The notes under the pieces are model-generated. The model had not been told where the DNA came from. It made no database searches and worked only from the letters and a program-made list of their open reading frames with translations. A stretch of DNA of 64,000 nt from Paraburkholderia tropica (lineage in GTDB: Bacteria; Pseudomonadota; Gammaproteobacteria; Burkholderiales; Burkholderiaceae): contig NZ_CAJZAR010000046.1 of NCBI RefSeq assembly GCF_914484835.1, positions 52,458 to 116,457 of the forward strand, read 5' to 3'. A program made the translations under genes and the position numbers. Shown in pieces: positions 8,849 to 17,156 of the stretch. Numbering within the stretch: the first letter of the stretch is position 1; every line of letters begins with the position of its first letter.

Positions 8849-10531
8849 TTACATCGCCGGCGCGGCGCTCAGCTGCGTGCCGAGCGTCTCGTCGAGATAC
8901 AGGGGCGACGTGACAGCCGTGCCGGTCGTGTTGAGCATGCCGCGCAGGTCGCCCGCGGCTGCATCGTACGAACCGCCGCCGAGACGCGCGCCGCCGAGCC
9001 AGTTGTCTTCGATGAAACGCACCACCGAAGCCTGATCGATGAACGTGTGGTCGACGTAGTTCGTCTTCGCCCACGGCGAGATCACGAGGAACGGAATGCG
9101 CGTGCCCGGACCGCAGCGGCCGTTGACCGGCGCGCCGTTCACACCCGTCGGCTGCGTGCCCGTGCCGCACACGGCGCTGCCGTTGAGCTGGTCGGCGCTG
9201 GCGAGCGACGAATGCACCGGCGCCATGTACTGGTGGTCGTACCAGCCGTCCGAGTCGTCATAGGTCACGACCACGGCGGTGTTCTTCCAGTCCGGCTGCT
9301 GCATCAGGAAGTTCACGACCTTCGTGACGAACGCCTGCTCGTCGAGCGGATCCGAGTAGCCTGCGTGCGCGTCTTGCGCGGCCGGCGCCTTCAGGAAGCT
9401 CACCGACGGATAGTTGCCCGCCTTCACCGCAGCGAAGAAGTCATCCGTGTCGTACTGGTGGTTCGCCGGATCGGCCGTCTTGCCGTCCGCTTCGAGCGTG
9501 CTGCCGATCGCGGCCGTCGAGCTCGGGCGCAGATGCTGCGGGTTCGACGTCGACTTGAAGTACTGGAACCAGTTGTGGTGCGGGATGTAGTCGCTCGTCG
9601 CCGCGTTCACCGCCGTCGCGATCGTGCTGCGCTTGCAGCCCGTCGTGCCGTTCGAGTTCACCGTCTGCAGGTTGAAGCCGCCCATGAAGCCGCCCCACGT
9701 GATCTTCTGCGCGTTCAGCAGGTCGCCGATGTTCTGCGCGTTGATCATGCCGGAGTCGGTCGTGCTCGAGCAGGTGTCGTAGCCCGGATCGACGTCGTTG
9801 ATCATCGTGAAGCCGCCCGCACCGTCCTGAATGTAGTACGACGAGGTCGTGGCCGTGGCCGGCTGCTTCGACGTGTTCACGAGTTCGAGGCCGTTGGTCT
9901 GGCCCGACACGACTTCGAGCGCGCCCGGCGTCGACGGACCGTAGGTCGTCGTCCATGCGTTGTCGCTCATCGCGTACTTCTGCGCGTAGTTCCAGAGCGC
10001 TGTGACGGTGTTGCCGTCGTAGAAGCCCATCACCTGGCCCTTCGTGCCGAAGGCGCCTGCGCCGCCGCTCGTGCCGTTACCCGTGTACTTCGGGAACAGG
10101 TCGAGCGCGCCGTTGTCGCCGGCCTGCTGCTCGGCCGTATAGGCGTGGTTCTGGTCGGCCGTGGCGGCCTGCGTGCGGTCGAGACGGAACGGGTTGGCCG
10201 CGTCCGTGCCGTTGGCGGTGTTCGTGAAGTTCGGGTTCGACGTGAGCAGCGTGCCCGACAGGCCGTTGACCGTCGGCGTGCCCGAAGCCGCCGAAAACGC
10301 CGGCTCGCCCGACGGGTTCGTCGCGCTCGGATAGGTCGCGAAGTAGTGATCGAACGAGACGTTCTCGCCGTAGATCACCACGAGGTGCTTGATCGGCGTA
10401 GCGGTCGTGAGCGCGTCTTGAGCGGACTGCGACGCGGTCGTCGAAGTCGGATTCGAATTGCTGCTGCCGCACGCGAACAGTGCGGCGGCCAGGCCGACGC
10501 ACGGCACGGCGAGTAATGCTCGGCGGTACAT
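8849..10531 (-). CDS. acpA: AcpA-like acid phosphatase / phosphoesterase lipoprotein
   Basis: The start is placed at ATG 10531 because GGAG stands nine bases before it; ATG 10546 and a longer frame to 10603 are possible. The product has a signal peptide ending in a lipobox-like LFAC, so it is probably a lipoprotein. Motifs of the phosphoesterase superfamily (phospholipase C / AcpA) are clear: GENVSFDHYF near the N-terminus, a central YDDSDGWYDH metal-site motif, and a conserved FIEDNW segment near the C-terminus. Members hydrolyse phosphate esters in the periplasm or outside the cell. A Ser/Thr/Asn-rich stretch follows the lipobox. The neighbour downstream is a cytochrome c peroxidase homologue. 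Confidence 0.88.
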   Translation of the reverse strand: MYRRALLAVPCVGLAAALFACGSSNSNPTSTTASQSAQDALTTATPIKHLVVIYGENVSFDHYFATYPSATNPSGEPAFSAASGTPTVNGLSGTLLTSNPNFTNTANGTDAANPFRLDRTQAATADQNHAYTAEQQAGDNGALDLFPKYTGNGTSGGAGAFGTKGQVMGFYDGNTVTALWNYAQKYAMSDNAWTTTYGPSTPGALEVVSGQTNGLELVNTSKQPATATTSSYYIQDGAGGFTMINDVDPGYDTCSSTTDSGMINAQNIGDLLNAQKITWGGFMGGFNLQTVNSNGTTGCKRSTIATAVNAATSDYIPHHNWFQYFKSTSNPQHLRPSSTAAIGSTLEADGKTADPANHQYDTDDFFAAVKAGNYPSVSFLKAPAAQDAHAGYSDPLDEQAFVTKVVNFLMQQPDWKNTAVVVTYDDSDGWYDHQYMAPVHSSLASADQLNGSAVCGTGTQPTGVNGAPVNGRCGPGTRIPFLVISPWAKTNYVDHTFIDQASVVRFIEDNWLGGARLGGGSYDAAAGDLRGMLNTTGTAVTSPLYLDETLGTQLSAAPAM

Positions 10532-11060
10532 TTTTGTGGGCTCCATCGATTTTTCGAGTTGGTTTTCTGAGTCCTGTTCGACGCGTCGAATACGTGTGGC
10601 CATGCTTGCGCGTCAATCAGGTTTCACCGGGTTAATGCGCCAGACATCAGGGCGAGCGAATTACAACACCACAACATGACGTGACAGCGACCATTCAATT
10701 TCCTTAAGCTTTCACTACATTTCAATGCCGAAAGAAATGGGAAGGATTAGCGAAATACGGAAAGGGGCCCGGTTTTGCACTCTCGCGTGCGCGCGCTATA
10801 ACAGAAAGTGCAGCGCGGACGTTCTCTGCGCGCCCGCTTTTGCCTCGCTTTTGCCTTCATCTTGCGCCGCGCCGCGCTGCGCCGCCCTCCCGCCTGGCGA
10901 GGGCGCGACGGTGTAGGCAGTCAGCTAACACGTTCGGCAGCCCTGGCGTTGTGCCGGCATCCCGACTCCACCTGAATGCGCACGGCGCGGTGGCGCGTGC
11001 CGTGCGCGCGCGCCGTCCTGCACCGAGTTGTGCGGCGGCGCATGAAGAAGGAGTGTCGAA
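10532..11060. other. Intergenic region, divergent promoters
   Basis: About 530 bp between divergently read genes. The half near the phosphoesterase is AT-richer (about 10640-10760) and probably holds its promoter. A GC hairpin around 10889-10907 (CCCTCCCGCC pairing partly with GGCGAGGG) is the only structure seen. No convincing gene is present; the open frames here have no codon bias or ribosome site. Confidence 0.5.
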
Positions 11061-11318
11061 ATGAAAATCCGATTGGCGATATGCGCCGCATGCGTGTGCG
11101 CCGTGGCGGCCGGCATGCCCGGCACGTCACTCGCGAAAGACGAGCCTGTTTCGCAGGACACCGCTCATCGCGCCCTGATCGACGACGCCAACGCGTCGGC
11201 CCAGGCCGCCACCGACATGTCGTACGGCGGCACGACCGACACGCGCAGCGCGGCCGGTCAGCGCACCGTCAAGCCGTGCTGGCCTCGTTCGCAGTGCGAT
11301 ATATTTTTTGGTCAGTGA
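11061..11318 (+). CDS. Small secreted protein of unknown function
   Basis: An 85-residue protein with a typical signal peptide (about 1-25, ending ...SLA-KD), so the mature part is about 60 residues. Two Cys remain in the mature part near the C-terminus (CWPRSQC), which could form a disulfide. A strong ribosome site (AAGAAGGAG) stands eight bases before ATG 11061, which supports a real gene despite the small size. I do not recognise the family. It is alone on its strand. Confidence 0.7.
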   Translation: MKIRLAICAACVCAVAAGMPGTSLAKDEPVSQDTAHRALIDDANASAQAATDMSYGGTTDTRSAAGQRTVKPCWPRSQCDIFFGQ

Positions 11319-11412
11319 GGCGCGCGCTTTCCGATCAGGAAGCGCGAAACCCGATGAACGCTCGCGCACGTCCTTCGCCTCTTATTTCAGGGGCGATGGC
11401 GCGCGACGTTCG

Positions 11413-11817
11413 TCACTGCACGGCGGCCTGGAGCAAGCTCGCCACGCGCTGGATCGGCGCGAGCAGTTCGGGTGAGATGGCGTAGAGCGGACCCAGCGTC
11501 TGCGCAACGTCGCGGTAATCGACGATTGCGTGGCCCTCGTCGTCCTGCCAGACCACGAGACGCAGCGGCAATTCGAGCGCCGCGTGCGGATTGGCCGCCA
11601 TGATCGGCGTGCCCGCCTTCGGGTTGCCGAACAGAATGAGCCGCGTGGGACGCAACTCGAGGCCGGCGAGCGCCGCCGCCTCGCGCTGGTCCACATCGGC
11701 GAACACGGCCGCGCCTACACCGTCGAGCGCCTTTTTCAGTTGCGCGATGGTCGTATCGAAATCGTGGGCACTCTTGAAGGACACCACGGACGAAGGGTGC
11801 TGCCTGTGTTCGGTCAT
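11413..11817 (-). CDS. DUF302-domain protein
   Basis: The start is ATG 11817, preceded by GGGAG at a spacing of eight bases; a longer frame to 11862 lacks such a site. The 134-residue protein matches the DUF302 fold: an N-terminal beta-alpha unit with a DFDTTIAQLKKAL-like helix, the central FGNPKAGTP motif, and a C-terminal helix. The family is widespread and of unknown function. A run of seven 11-bp tandem repeats lies about 100 bp upstream of the start, in its probable promoter region. Confidence 0.87.
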   Translation of the reverse strand: MTEHRQHPSSVVSFKSAHDFDTTIAQLKKALDGVGAAVFADVDQREAAALAGLELRPTRLILFGNPKAGTPIMAANPHAALELPLRLVVWQDDEGHAIVDYRDVAQTLGPLYAISPELLAPIQRVASLLQAAVQ

Positions 11818-11920
11818 GACCTGGCTCCCACGGGGACGAGAACGGACAGTAACGGACGACAACGGGACGACAACGCACGTGCGTGCTCACGCACTCTAGT
11901 CCATTAACCTGACACCAGGA

Positions 11921-11997
11921 ATACGGCGGGGATACGGCGGGGATACGGCGGCAATACGGCGGCAATACGGCGGCAATACGGCGGCAATACGGCGGCG
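11921..11997. repeat. Seven tandem 11-bp repeats
   Basis: Seven direct copies with a period of 11 bp: two of atacggcgggg, four of atacggcggca and one of atacggcggcg. They begin 104 bp upstream of the DUF302 start and end 37 bp before the stop of the M23 peptidase gene. The period is close to one helical turn, so every copy faces the same side of the DNA. Copy number in such arrays often varies between strains by slippage. Confidence 0.95.
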
Positions 11998-12033
11998 GAT
12001 CGATTCGACATCGCTTCGACCGCCGCGCGCCGT

Positions 12034-13149
12034 TCAGAGCAACGGCTCGAACTGCGCGACCTGCTCTGCGAAATGTTCCTTTTCTTCCGCGCTCATGCCC
12101 GAGCGTTTCGGCAGCGCAACCGTGAGCGGATTCTTCGGCACGTGATCGACGTGCACCTCGTAATGCAGATGCGGCCCCGTGGCCCAGCCCGTCGAACCGA
12201 CATAGCCGATCACCTGCCCTTCGCGCACCTGCGCGCCCGCGCGCAGCGATTTCGCGAAACGCGAGAGATGCGCGAAAGTCGTCGAATAGTCGCCGGAGTT
12301 CTTGATCTTGATGACGCGACCGTAGCCGGTTTCCCAGCCTGCAAACGTCACCGTGCCGCGCGCGGTCGCGTGCACGGGCGTGCCCGCGGGCGCGGCGAGA
12401 TCGACGCCGTCGTGCGCCGCCCAGCGATGCGTGACGGGATCGAGCCGATGCGGTGAAAACGACGACGAGACGCGCGTGTAATCGAGCGGATAGCGCGCGA
12501 ACGACGGCGCGTTCGATTGACCATCGGCGCCGTAATAGAACGCCTTGCCGTCGAGATTGCGATAGAGGAACAGATCGTGCGAGGTCTTGCCGGTGGAGAT
12601 GCGCACGGCGAGCGGCAGATCGTCGTCTGCGTTCGCGGTCGTGGTCGCGGAAGCGGCGGTTGCAGCGCCGGTTTGCGTATTCAGCTGTGCATTCGTCTGC
12701 GCATTACCTTGCGCGCCCGCCTGCGTGTTCGCGTCGGCTTGCGCGTCGTTGCGAAACACAAAGCGCACTTCGCTGCCCGGATGCAGATCGCGGCGGAAAT
12801 CGATCCGGCCCGCGAGCGCGCGCGCCAGTTGCGCGGCCGTCGCGGCATCGATGCCCAGCTTGCTCGCCGCTTCGGAAAAGCTGTGCGTGACTTGGGCCGT
12901 TTCGACGCGATAAGCCGGCGCGGCGGGCGGGACTGCGGAAGCGGCCTGGGCCGCTTGTGCGGCGGGCGGCGTGGACGCGCGGTCGCGCGTGGCATGAGCC
13001 GGGATTTCGTCGGATGCGTGCAGCGAAACGTCGGCGCTTTGCGTGGGCGCTTCGTGCATGAGCCACGCGGTGCTGAGCGTGCCAATGGCAGCGACGATGA
13101 ACGCTTTACCCGCGAATCCCGGAGATGTCGACAAGACGAGTTTGGGCAT
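12034..13149 (-). CDS. M23-family peptidoglycan metallopeptidase
   Basis: A periplasmic zinc endopeptidase that cuts peptide cross-links in peptidoglycan. The C-terminal M23 domain is complete, with HDGVD (zinc ligands His and Asp), a central FAHLS segment and HLHYEV (active-site and ligand His). An N-terminal membrane anchor (about 13-33) is followed by an Ala/Pro-rich linker. A low-complexity Gln/Thr/Ala/Asn insertion sits mid-protein (coded near 12640-12740), just before the catalytic part. The start ATG 13149 (371 residues) is the best ATG but has no clear ribosome site; the frame is open to a TTG at 13221. Confidence 0.85.
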   Translation of the reverse strand: MPKLVLSTSPGFAGKAFIVAAIGTLSTAWLMHEAPTQSADVSLHASDEIPAHATRDRASTPPAAQAAQAASAVPPAAPAYRVETAQVTHSFSEAASKLGIDAATAAQLARALAGRIDFRRDLHPGSEVRFVFRNDAQADANTQAGAQGNAQTNAQLNTQTGAATAASATTTANADDDLPLAVRISTGKTSHDLFLYRNLDGKAFYYGADGQSNAPSFARYPLDYTRVSSSFSPHRLDPVTHRWAAHDGVDLAAPAGTPVHATARGTVTFAGWETGYGRVIKIKNSGDYSTTFAHLSRFAKSLRAGAQVREGQVIGYVGSTGWATGPHLHYEVHVDHVPKNPLTVALPKRSGMSAEEKEHFAEQVAQFEPLL

Positions 13150-13372
13150 CTGCTGGATACGGAATGCTGGCGAAAAGCCACGCGCGTGACGCGCGACTTT
13201 CGAATTGACATCGGCAACCAAGGCGGCGCCGATGGGCGAAAGGGTCGAGGCTAACGAGGGTTTCTTAAATCAAACTTAAAAATGTTCCAGTTCGTTAATT
13301 CCCTCATTTATTCGGTATTTATTTCTGAATTTTTTTCGGCATGAGGCCTGAATCCGGAAATTATTTTACGAC

Positions 13373-13404
13373 CCCGCTTTAAGCGGGAACGGCCCTTACG
13401 GGCC
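13373..13404 (-). terminator. Paired hairpins after the small secreted protein gene
   Basis: Two neighbouring stems: CCCGC (13373-13377) with GCGGG (13383-13387), and GGCCC (13391-13395) with GGGCC (13400-13404). Read on the minus strand they lie about 60 bp beyond the stop of the 13462-13770 gene and are followed by an AT-rich stretch (13263-13370). They may end that transcript; the AT-rich stretch likely holds the promoter of the M23 gene. Confidence 0.5.
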
Positions 13405-13461
13405 GCTCGCGCACGGTGTTTCAACGAATGCCCGAATACTTATAGGCCGCTTATTGCCTGC

Positions 13462-13770
13462 TTACTGGCCCTTCGAATCGCTGCTGGCATCGGCGCCCGG
13501 CGTATTCGTGCTGTCGTTCATGGGCTTCTTCGCGTGGTGCTTCTTCGTGCTGTGATGCTTTGTCGTCGCATGAGCCGATGAGGCAGGCTGGCTCTGATCC
13601 ATATTCATGTTTTGCGTCGAACTATTGGCGTCGCTGCCGCCCGCACCTTGCGAACCGGTGCCGCTACTGCTGCTGCTGCCGCCGCCGTTGCCTTGCGCGT
13701 ATGCAGCGCCCGAAACCGCCGTCATGGCCGCGACGATCGCAACCGCGAGTGTCTTCTTCGTCATCGTCAT
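13462..13770 (-). CDS. Small secreted low-complexity protein
   Basis: A 102-residue protein with a clear signal peptide (about 1-25, AYA-QG). The mature part is low in complexity: a Gly/Ser-rich stretch, then an Asn/Met/Gln patch, then a His/Lys-rich stretch near residues 69-82, then a Ser/Asp-rich tail. AGGAGT stands eight bases before ATG 13770. Proteins of this kind are common in Burkholderiales and unassigned. The His/Lys patch could bind metal or polyanions, but that is inference. Confidence 0.75.
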   Translation of the reverse strand: MTMTKKTLAVAIVAAMTAVSGAAYAQGNGGGSSSSSGTGSQGAGGSDANSSTQNMNMDQSQPASSAHATTKHHSTKKHHAKKPMNDSTNTPGADASSDSKGQ

Positions 13771-13975
13771 GGATTGGACTCCTGATTAAATAGTGATGGA
13801 CGATCTACCCAGACAGTAGATCGGCGAAACGTGTCGATCCACGTTCGATCACACGCTCGTGACCGTCACCGCACGAAGCATGCCTCTGCCCGTTCGCAGA
13901 AACCCCGGGATTCGCGGCGGCACGGCGCTTGCGCTCCAAGCTCGCAACTTCGGCACATTCAAGCAGGAGCGCGCC

Positions 13976-15517
13976 ATGAATGCATGGATCAAGGCAGCGG
14001 AACTGGCGGCATTGCCCGCTTCGGGCATGACGCGCGTGCAGGTCGAAAACGAAGCCGTCCTGCTCGTGCGCGACGGCGAATGCCTGCGCGCATTTCAGGC
14101 GGATTGCCCGCACGCGGGCGCGCCGCTCGAAGAAGGCGCGCTCTGCAACGGGCGCATCGTCTGCCCGTGGCACAAGGCCGTGTTCGCCGCCGACAGCGGC
14201 GCGTGGATCGAACCGCCCGCGCTCGCGAGCTTGAAGACCTGGCCCGTCAAGGTGGAATCGTCGAGTGTGTTCGTCGATCTGCGGCCCGGCGCGCCCGCTG
14301 CTGCTGCGGTACGGCGCGGCTCGCCGCAGCGCTTCGCGATCATCGGCGGCGGCGCGGCGGCAGCGTCAGCCGTGGCCACGCTGCTCGACAACGGTTTCGA
14401 CGGCGAGCTGACCGTGTTCGCCGCCGAACCCGAAGCGCCCTACGATCGCACCTGCCTCAGCAAATACGTGCCCTCGGGCGAGATGAAGCCCGACGAAGTG
14501 CCGCCGCTTTTGTCCGAGGAAACGGCCCGCGACAAGCGGCTGCGCATCGAGCACACCGAGGTTCTGCGTTTCGATACGGCGCTCAAGCGCGTCACGCTCG
14601 CCGATGGCCGCGAAACCGCATTCGACGCCGCGCTGGTGGCAACCGGCTCAACCGCGCGGCGGCCCGACATGCCGGGCGCCGAACTGGAGCGCGTGTTCAC
14701 GCTGCGCACGCTGCTCGACGCGAAAGCGATCTTTGAGGCGACCGCGCCCGGCGAACACGTCGTCATGCTCGGCGACAGCTTTATTTCGCTGGAAACCGCG
14801 TCGGCGCTGCGCAAGCGCGACGTGCGCGTGACCGTCGTCACACCGAGCGGCGTGCCGCTGCGCCTCGCGCTGGGTGCGCGCGTCGGCAGTCTGTTTCGCG
14901 AATGGCACGAGGCGCACGGCGTGGTGTTTCATCGCGCGAAGGCGCTGCGTCTGGACGGCCGCGAACGCGTCGAATCGATCCAGCTCGACGACGGCGCGAC
15001 ATTGCCCGTGCACGCGGTCATCGCAGGCGTGGGCGTGCGCCCCGCGACGCAACTGCTGGCCGGACTCAAACTCGATCAGGACGGCGGCGTGAGCGTCGAT
15101 GCCTCGATGTGCGCCGCGCCGCGCGTCTACGTCGCCGGCGATATCGCGCGCTTTCCACTCGCCGACGGCTCGGGCCTCGCGCGCACCGCGCGCATCGAAC
15201 ACTGGCGCGTGGCACAGCAACTCGCGCGCGTCGCGGCGCTCAACATGCTCGAACGCGAGGTCCGCTACGAAGGCGTGCCTTTCTTCTGGACCGAGCATTT
15301 CGGTCAGCGCGTGGACTATCTCGGCCACGCCACGCAGTGGGACGACCTCGACATCACGGGCAGTCTCGCCGAAGGACGCTTTCGCGCGATCTATTCGCGA
15401 CTCGGTCACGTGCAGGCCGTGCTCGCCTGCGGCTACGAGCACGCCGCCACGCATCTGATCGAACGCATGCGCGAACCGATTACCGCCGACGTCGCGCGCG
15501 CCGTGTTCGGCGCGTGA
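13976..15517 (+). CDS. Rieske / FAD-dependent NAD(P)H oxidoreductase (AIFL-like)
   Basis: The start is ATG 13976 with AGGAG shortly before it. The 513-residue protein has an N-terminal Rieske [2Fe-2S] domain (about 1-100) with the ligand motifs CPHAG and CPWHK. It continues as a pyridine nucleotide-disulfide oxidoreductase: an FAD site starting IIGGGAAAAS near residue 121, an NAD(P)H site with GDSFISLETAS near 262, and a second FAD motif VAGDIARF near 385. The layout matches ferredoxin reductases fused to a ferredoxin-like module, such as the AIF-like family. The electron acceptor is unknown and no oxygenase is nearby. Confidence 0.88.
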   Translation: MNAWIKAAELAALPASGMTRVQVENEAVLLVRDGECLRAFQADCPHAGAPLEEGALCNGRIVCPWHKAVFAADSGAWIEPPALASLKTWPVKVESSSVFVDLRPGAPAAAAVRRGSPQRFAIIGGGAAAASAVATLLDNGFDGELTVFAAEPEAPYDRTCLSKYVPSGEMKPDEVPPLLSEETARDKRLRIEHTEVLRFDTALKRVTLADGRETAFDAALVATGSTARRPDMPGAELERVFTLRTLLDAKAIFEATAPGEHVVMLGDSFISLETASALRKRDVRVTVVTPSGVPLRLALGARVGSLFREWHEAHGVVFHRAKALRLDGRERVESIQLDDGATLPVHAVIAGVGVRPATQLLAGLKLDQDGGVSVDASMCAAPRVYVAGDIARFPLADGSGLARTARIEHWRVAQQLARVAALNMLEREVRYEGVPFFWTEHFGQRVDYLGHATQWDDLDITGSLAEGRFRAIYSRLGHVQAVLACGYEHAATHLIERMREPITADVARAVFGA

Positions 15518-15672
15518 ACGTTCTCTTTCGCGTCGATTGAACTCGCCTCGATACGGCGCGTTGATAACGGCCGCCCCAACTTTTTGCACGGTTTTTACGG
15601 CGCGCCCGCTACGATTTCCTCCATGGTTGCAGCGTCTGCAACCTTCGCGCCTCGCGCGCCGATGGAGGATTC

Positions 15673-15882
15673 ATGGCGGTCTTCACCTTGCTCAAAGCGT
15701 CGTACTCGCGCTCCGCATCGCTGGCTGAAATCGAATGCCGACGCACGCGTCGGCGGCGTCTGGACGCCGTCGCCTTGACCGGCGTGGGCGCAGCCGCGAC
15801 GTGCATCGCGCTCGGTTCCGCCGTCGCCGGCCTCGCGCTCTGCGTGGCCGCGCTCGCCCCGTTCGTGTTCGTGCGCGACTGA
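15673..15882 (+). CDS. Small membrane protein, unknown
   Basis: A 69-residue protein with an Arg-rich centre (RRTRRRR near 24-30) followed by a hydrophobic hairpin or long helix (about 32-66). GGAGG lies five bases before ATG 15673, which supports translation. It precedes a universal stress protein gene by 58 bp on the same strand. The family is not recognised. The high GC allows chance frames of this size, so confidence is moderate. Confidence 0.5.
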   Translation: MAVFTLLKASYSRSASLAEIECRRTRRRRLDAVALTGVGAAATCIALGSAVAGLALCVAALAPFVFVRD

Positions 15883-15940
15883 GCGCACCGCCTCGCCTTC
15901 CCGCCGCATCGCCCGCGTTCCGCTTTCCCACGAGGTCTTC

Positions 15941-16357
15941 GTGCTCAAACTGCTGATTCCCATCTTCGACCGGCACGGCGCCGCTGAAGCGGCGCGCCAT
16001 AGCGCGTTTCTGTTCGCCGAACGTTGCGTGAGTGAAGTCGAAGTCGTCGAAGTGCTCGGCGATGCCACGACTGACCGCGCCGCCGCATTCTGGTCACCGA
16101 ACGCTTTGCGCGAACGCTACCGCCGCTCGACGAGCGCCGCGCTCGCGCAGACTTGCGCGATTCTCGACGACGCAGGCGTGCCGTACACGCGCCGCAGCGT
16201 GTTCGGGCCGCCCGCGCGCAGCATTGCCGCGTGCGTGGAAACGGCCAGCGCCGATATCGTCGTAGTCGACGCGAGCCGTCTGGGTTTTCTGCGCAAATGG
16301 GGCATGCTCGCGCAACTCCGGCGACTGTGCACCGCGCCCGTCACGCTGCTGCAATGA
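15941..16357 (+). CDS. Universal stress protein-like (UspA fold)
   Basis: A 138-residue protein starting at GTG 15941. It shows the UspA pattern: an initial beta strand (LKLLIPIFD), a helix, and near the C-terminus ADIVVVDASRLGFLRKWGMLAQLRRLCTAPVTLL-type strand-helix-strand. The usual ATP-binding GxxGxxxxxxGS motif is degenerate, so it may not bind ATP. Function is probably linked to stress or to a neighbouring membrane protein, as is common for single-domain Usp genes. Confidence 0.72.
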   Translation: MLKLLIPIFDRHGAAEAARHSAFLFAERCVSEVEVVEVLGDATTDRAAAFWSPNALRERYRRSTSAALAQTCAILDDAGVPYTRRSVFGPPARSIAACVETASADIVVVDASRLGFLRKWGMLAQLRRLCTAPVTLLQ

Positions 16358-16409
16358 TCCCGCTAATACATCGGACACCGACTCTATATCGAATTCGTAT
16401 CGATCCACC

Positions 16410-16802
16410 ATGCCCGACACCGGTACCCCCCATTTGCTCCGACTCGGCCCCGCTTTGGCCCCTCGCCGGCGCGCGGTCGCGCGCCTCGTCGTCCTGATCC
16501 TGCTGATCAATCCGATTCTCACCTGCGCGTTTGCCTTCGTGGCGCGCGGCAGTCATCCCGATCTCGCGCTCGGCCTCACCACGCTGTTCTGTTTCATGAC
16601 CTGCGCCGCGTTGAGCGCCTGGATTCGCTCCGACGCGCGGCACGCCTGGCGCGACGCGCGCGCCAGCGGTTTTGTCGAGCCACGCGCAATCGCAAGCGGC
16701 GCGACGGTGCGCGTGCACGGCGACTGTCCGCGCCGCTGGCTCGTGGAGCTGCATATTGGATTGCAGGGCGGGATCACGGCGCGCCGCCAGCCGGAGCCGT
16801 AA
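16410..16802 (+). CDS. Hypothetical two-helix membrane protein
   Basis: A 130-residue protein with an Arg-rich N-terminus and two hydrophobic helices (about 24-45 and 51-70), followed by a soluble Arg-rich C-terminal part. It begins 52 bp after the Usp-like gene in the same direction. No family is recognised. GC-driven chance is possible, but the clear membrane pattern argues for a real gene. Confidence 0.5.
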   Translation: MPDTGTPHLLRLGPALAPRRRAVARLVVLILLINPILTCAFAFVARGSHPDLALGLTTLFCFMTCAALSAWIRSDARHAWRDARASGFVEPRAIASGATVRVHGDCPRRWLVELHIGLQGGITARRQPEP

Positions 16803-16905
16803 CCGTTACGCCGATTGGCATAGTCCCCAGCCGGCCTGGCTCCACGATTTGCCCCTTTTTGGCTTTGAAAACACCCGAGTGTTGCAAATAGACACACTGG
16901 AGCCG

Positions 16906-16933
16906 TTGCATTCTCGGGCGAACGGCGTATGAT
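16906..16933 (+). promoter_or_regulatory. Sigma-70-type promoter of the 45-residue gene
   Basis: TTGCAT (16906-16911) and TATGAT (16928-16933) are separated by 16 bp. Just downstream lies the palindrome AGGGATAACCCT (16936-16947), placed where a repressor would block the start of transcription. The next gene starts at 16980. Confidence 0.6.
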
Positions 16934-16979
16934 TAGGGATAACCCTTAGGTATAAACCCACAGCCAAAACGAGGACATC

Positions 16980-17117
16980 ATGGGCGCAGTGATTATTGCA
17001 ATTTCGTCGAATGTGGCTCGATTTCTTGAAGCAGCACGCCGTCTGAGCACCGTGGCGCTGAATCGCCACCTCGAATACTGCGAACTGCTCGCCGAAGCGC
17101 AGCGCCGCAGCTACTAA
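16980..17117 (+). CDS. 45-residue protein of unknown function
   Basis: A very short gene: ATG 16980 to TAA 17115-17117. It has a GAGG ribosome site six bases before the start and a good promoter upstream, and is followed by two hairpins, so it looks like a complete small transcription unit. The product starts with a short hydrophobic stretch (GAVIIAISS) and continues as a probable amphipathic helix with alternating Arg, Leu, Glu and Ala. Codon use (ATT, TTT, CTT, GAA) is less GC-biased than in its neighbours. Family unknown. Confidence 0.6.
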   Translation: MGAVIIAISSNVARFLEAARRLSTVALNRHLEYCELLAEAQRRSY

Positions 17118-17122
17118 GCGAA

Positions 17123-17156
17123 GAAGCCCAGGCTTCGAGGCAGGCCGTCGCCTGCC
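17123..17156 (+). terminator. Twin hairpins after the 45-residue gene
   Basis: GAAGCC (17123-17128) pairs with GGCTTC (17131-17136), and GGCAGGC (17139-17145) with GCCTGCC (17150-17156). There is no T run, so factor-independent termination is uncertain. Confidence 0.45.

Noticed and set aside
7241..10516. A 1091-residue plus-strand open frame opposite the peroxidase and phosphoesterase genes
   Set aside because: It is very rich in Arg, Val and His, as expected from antisense reading of GC-rich genes, and it covers two well-supported proteins and the gap between them.
10665..10695. Pho box for the phosphoesterase gene
   Set aside because: CTGTCAC is present on the minus strand, but the second half-site at the 11-bp spacing is missing.
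10725..10916. 63-residue plus-strand frame upstream of the small secreted protein
   Set aside because: Cys/Ala-rich without a ribosome site, in a region that must hold promoters.
11921..11997. CRISPR array
   Set aside because: The units are 11 bp and directly joined, with no spacers and no cas genes; it is a simple tandem repeat.
16932..16950. Homing endonuclease-like site (TAGGGATAAC)
   Set aside because: Only ten bases agree with the I-SceI site and no endonuclease or intron is present; it is better read as part of a small palindrome.
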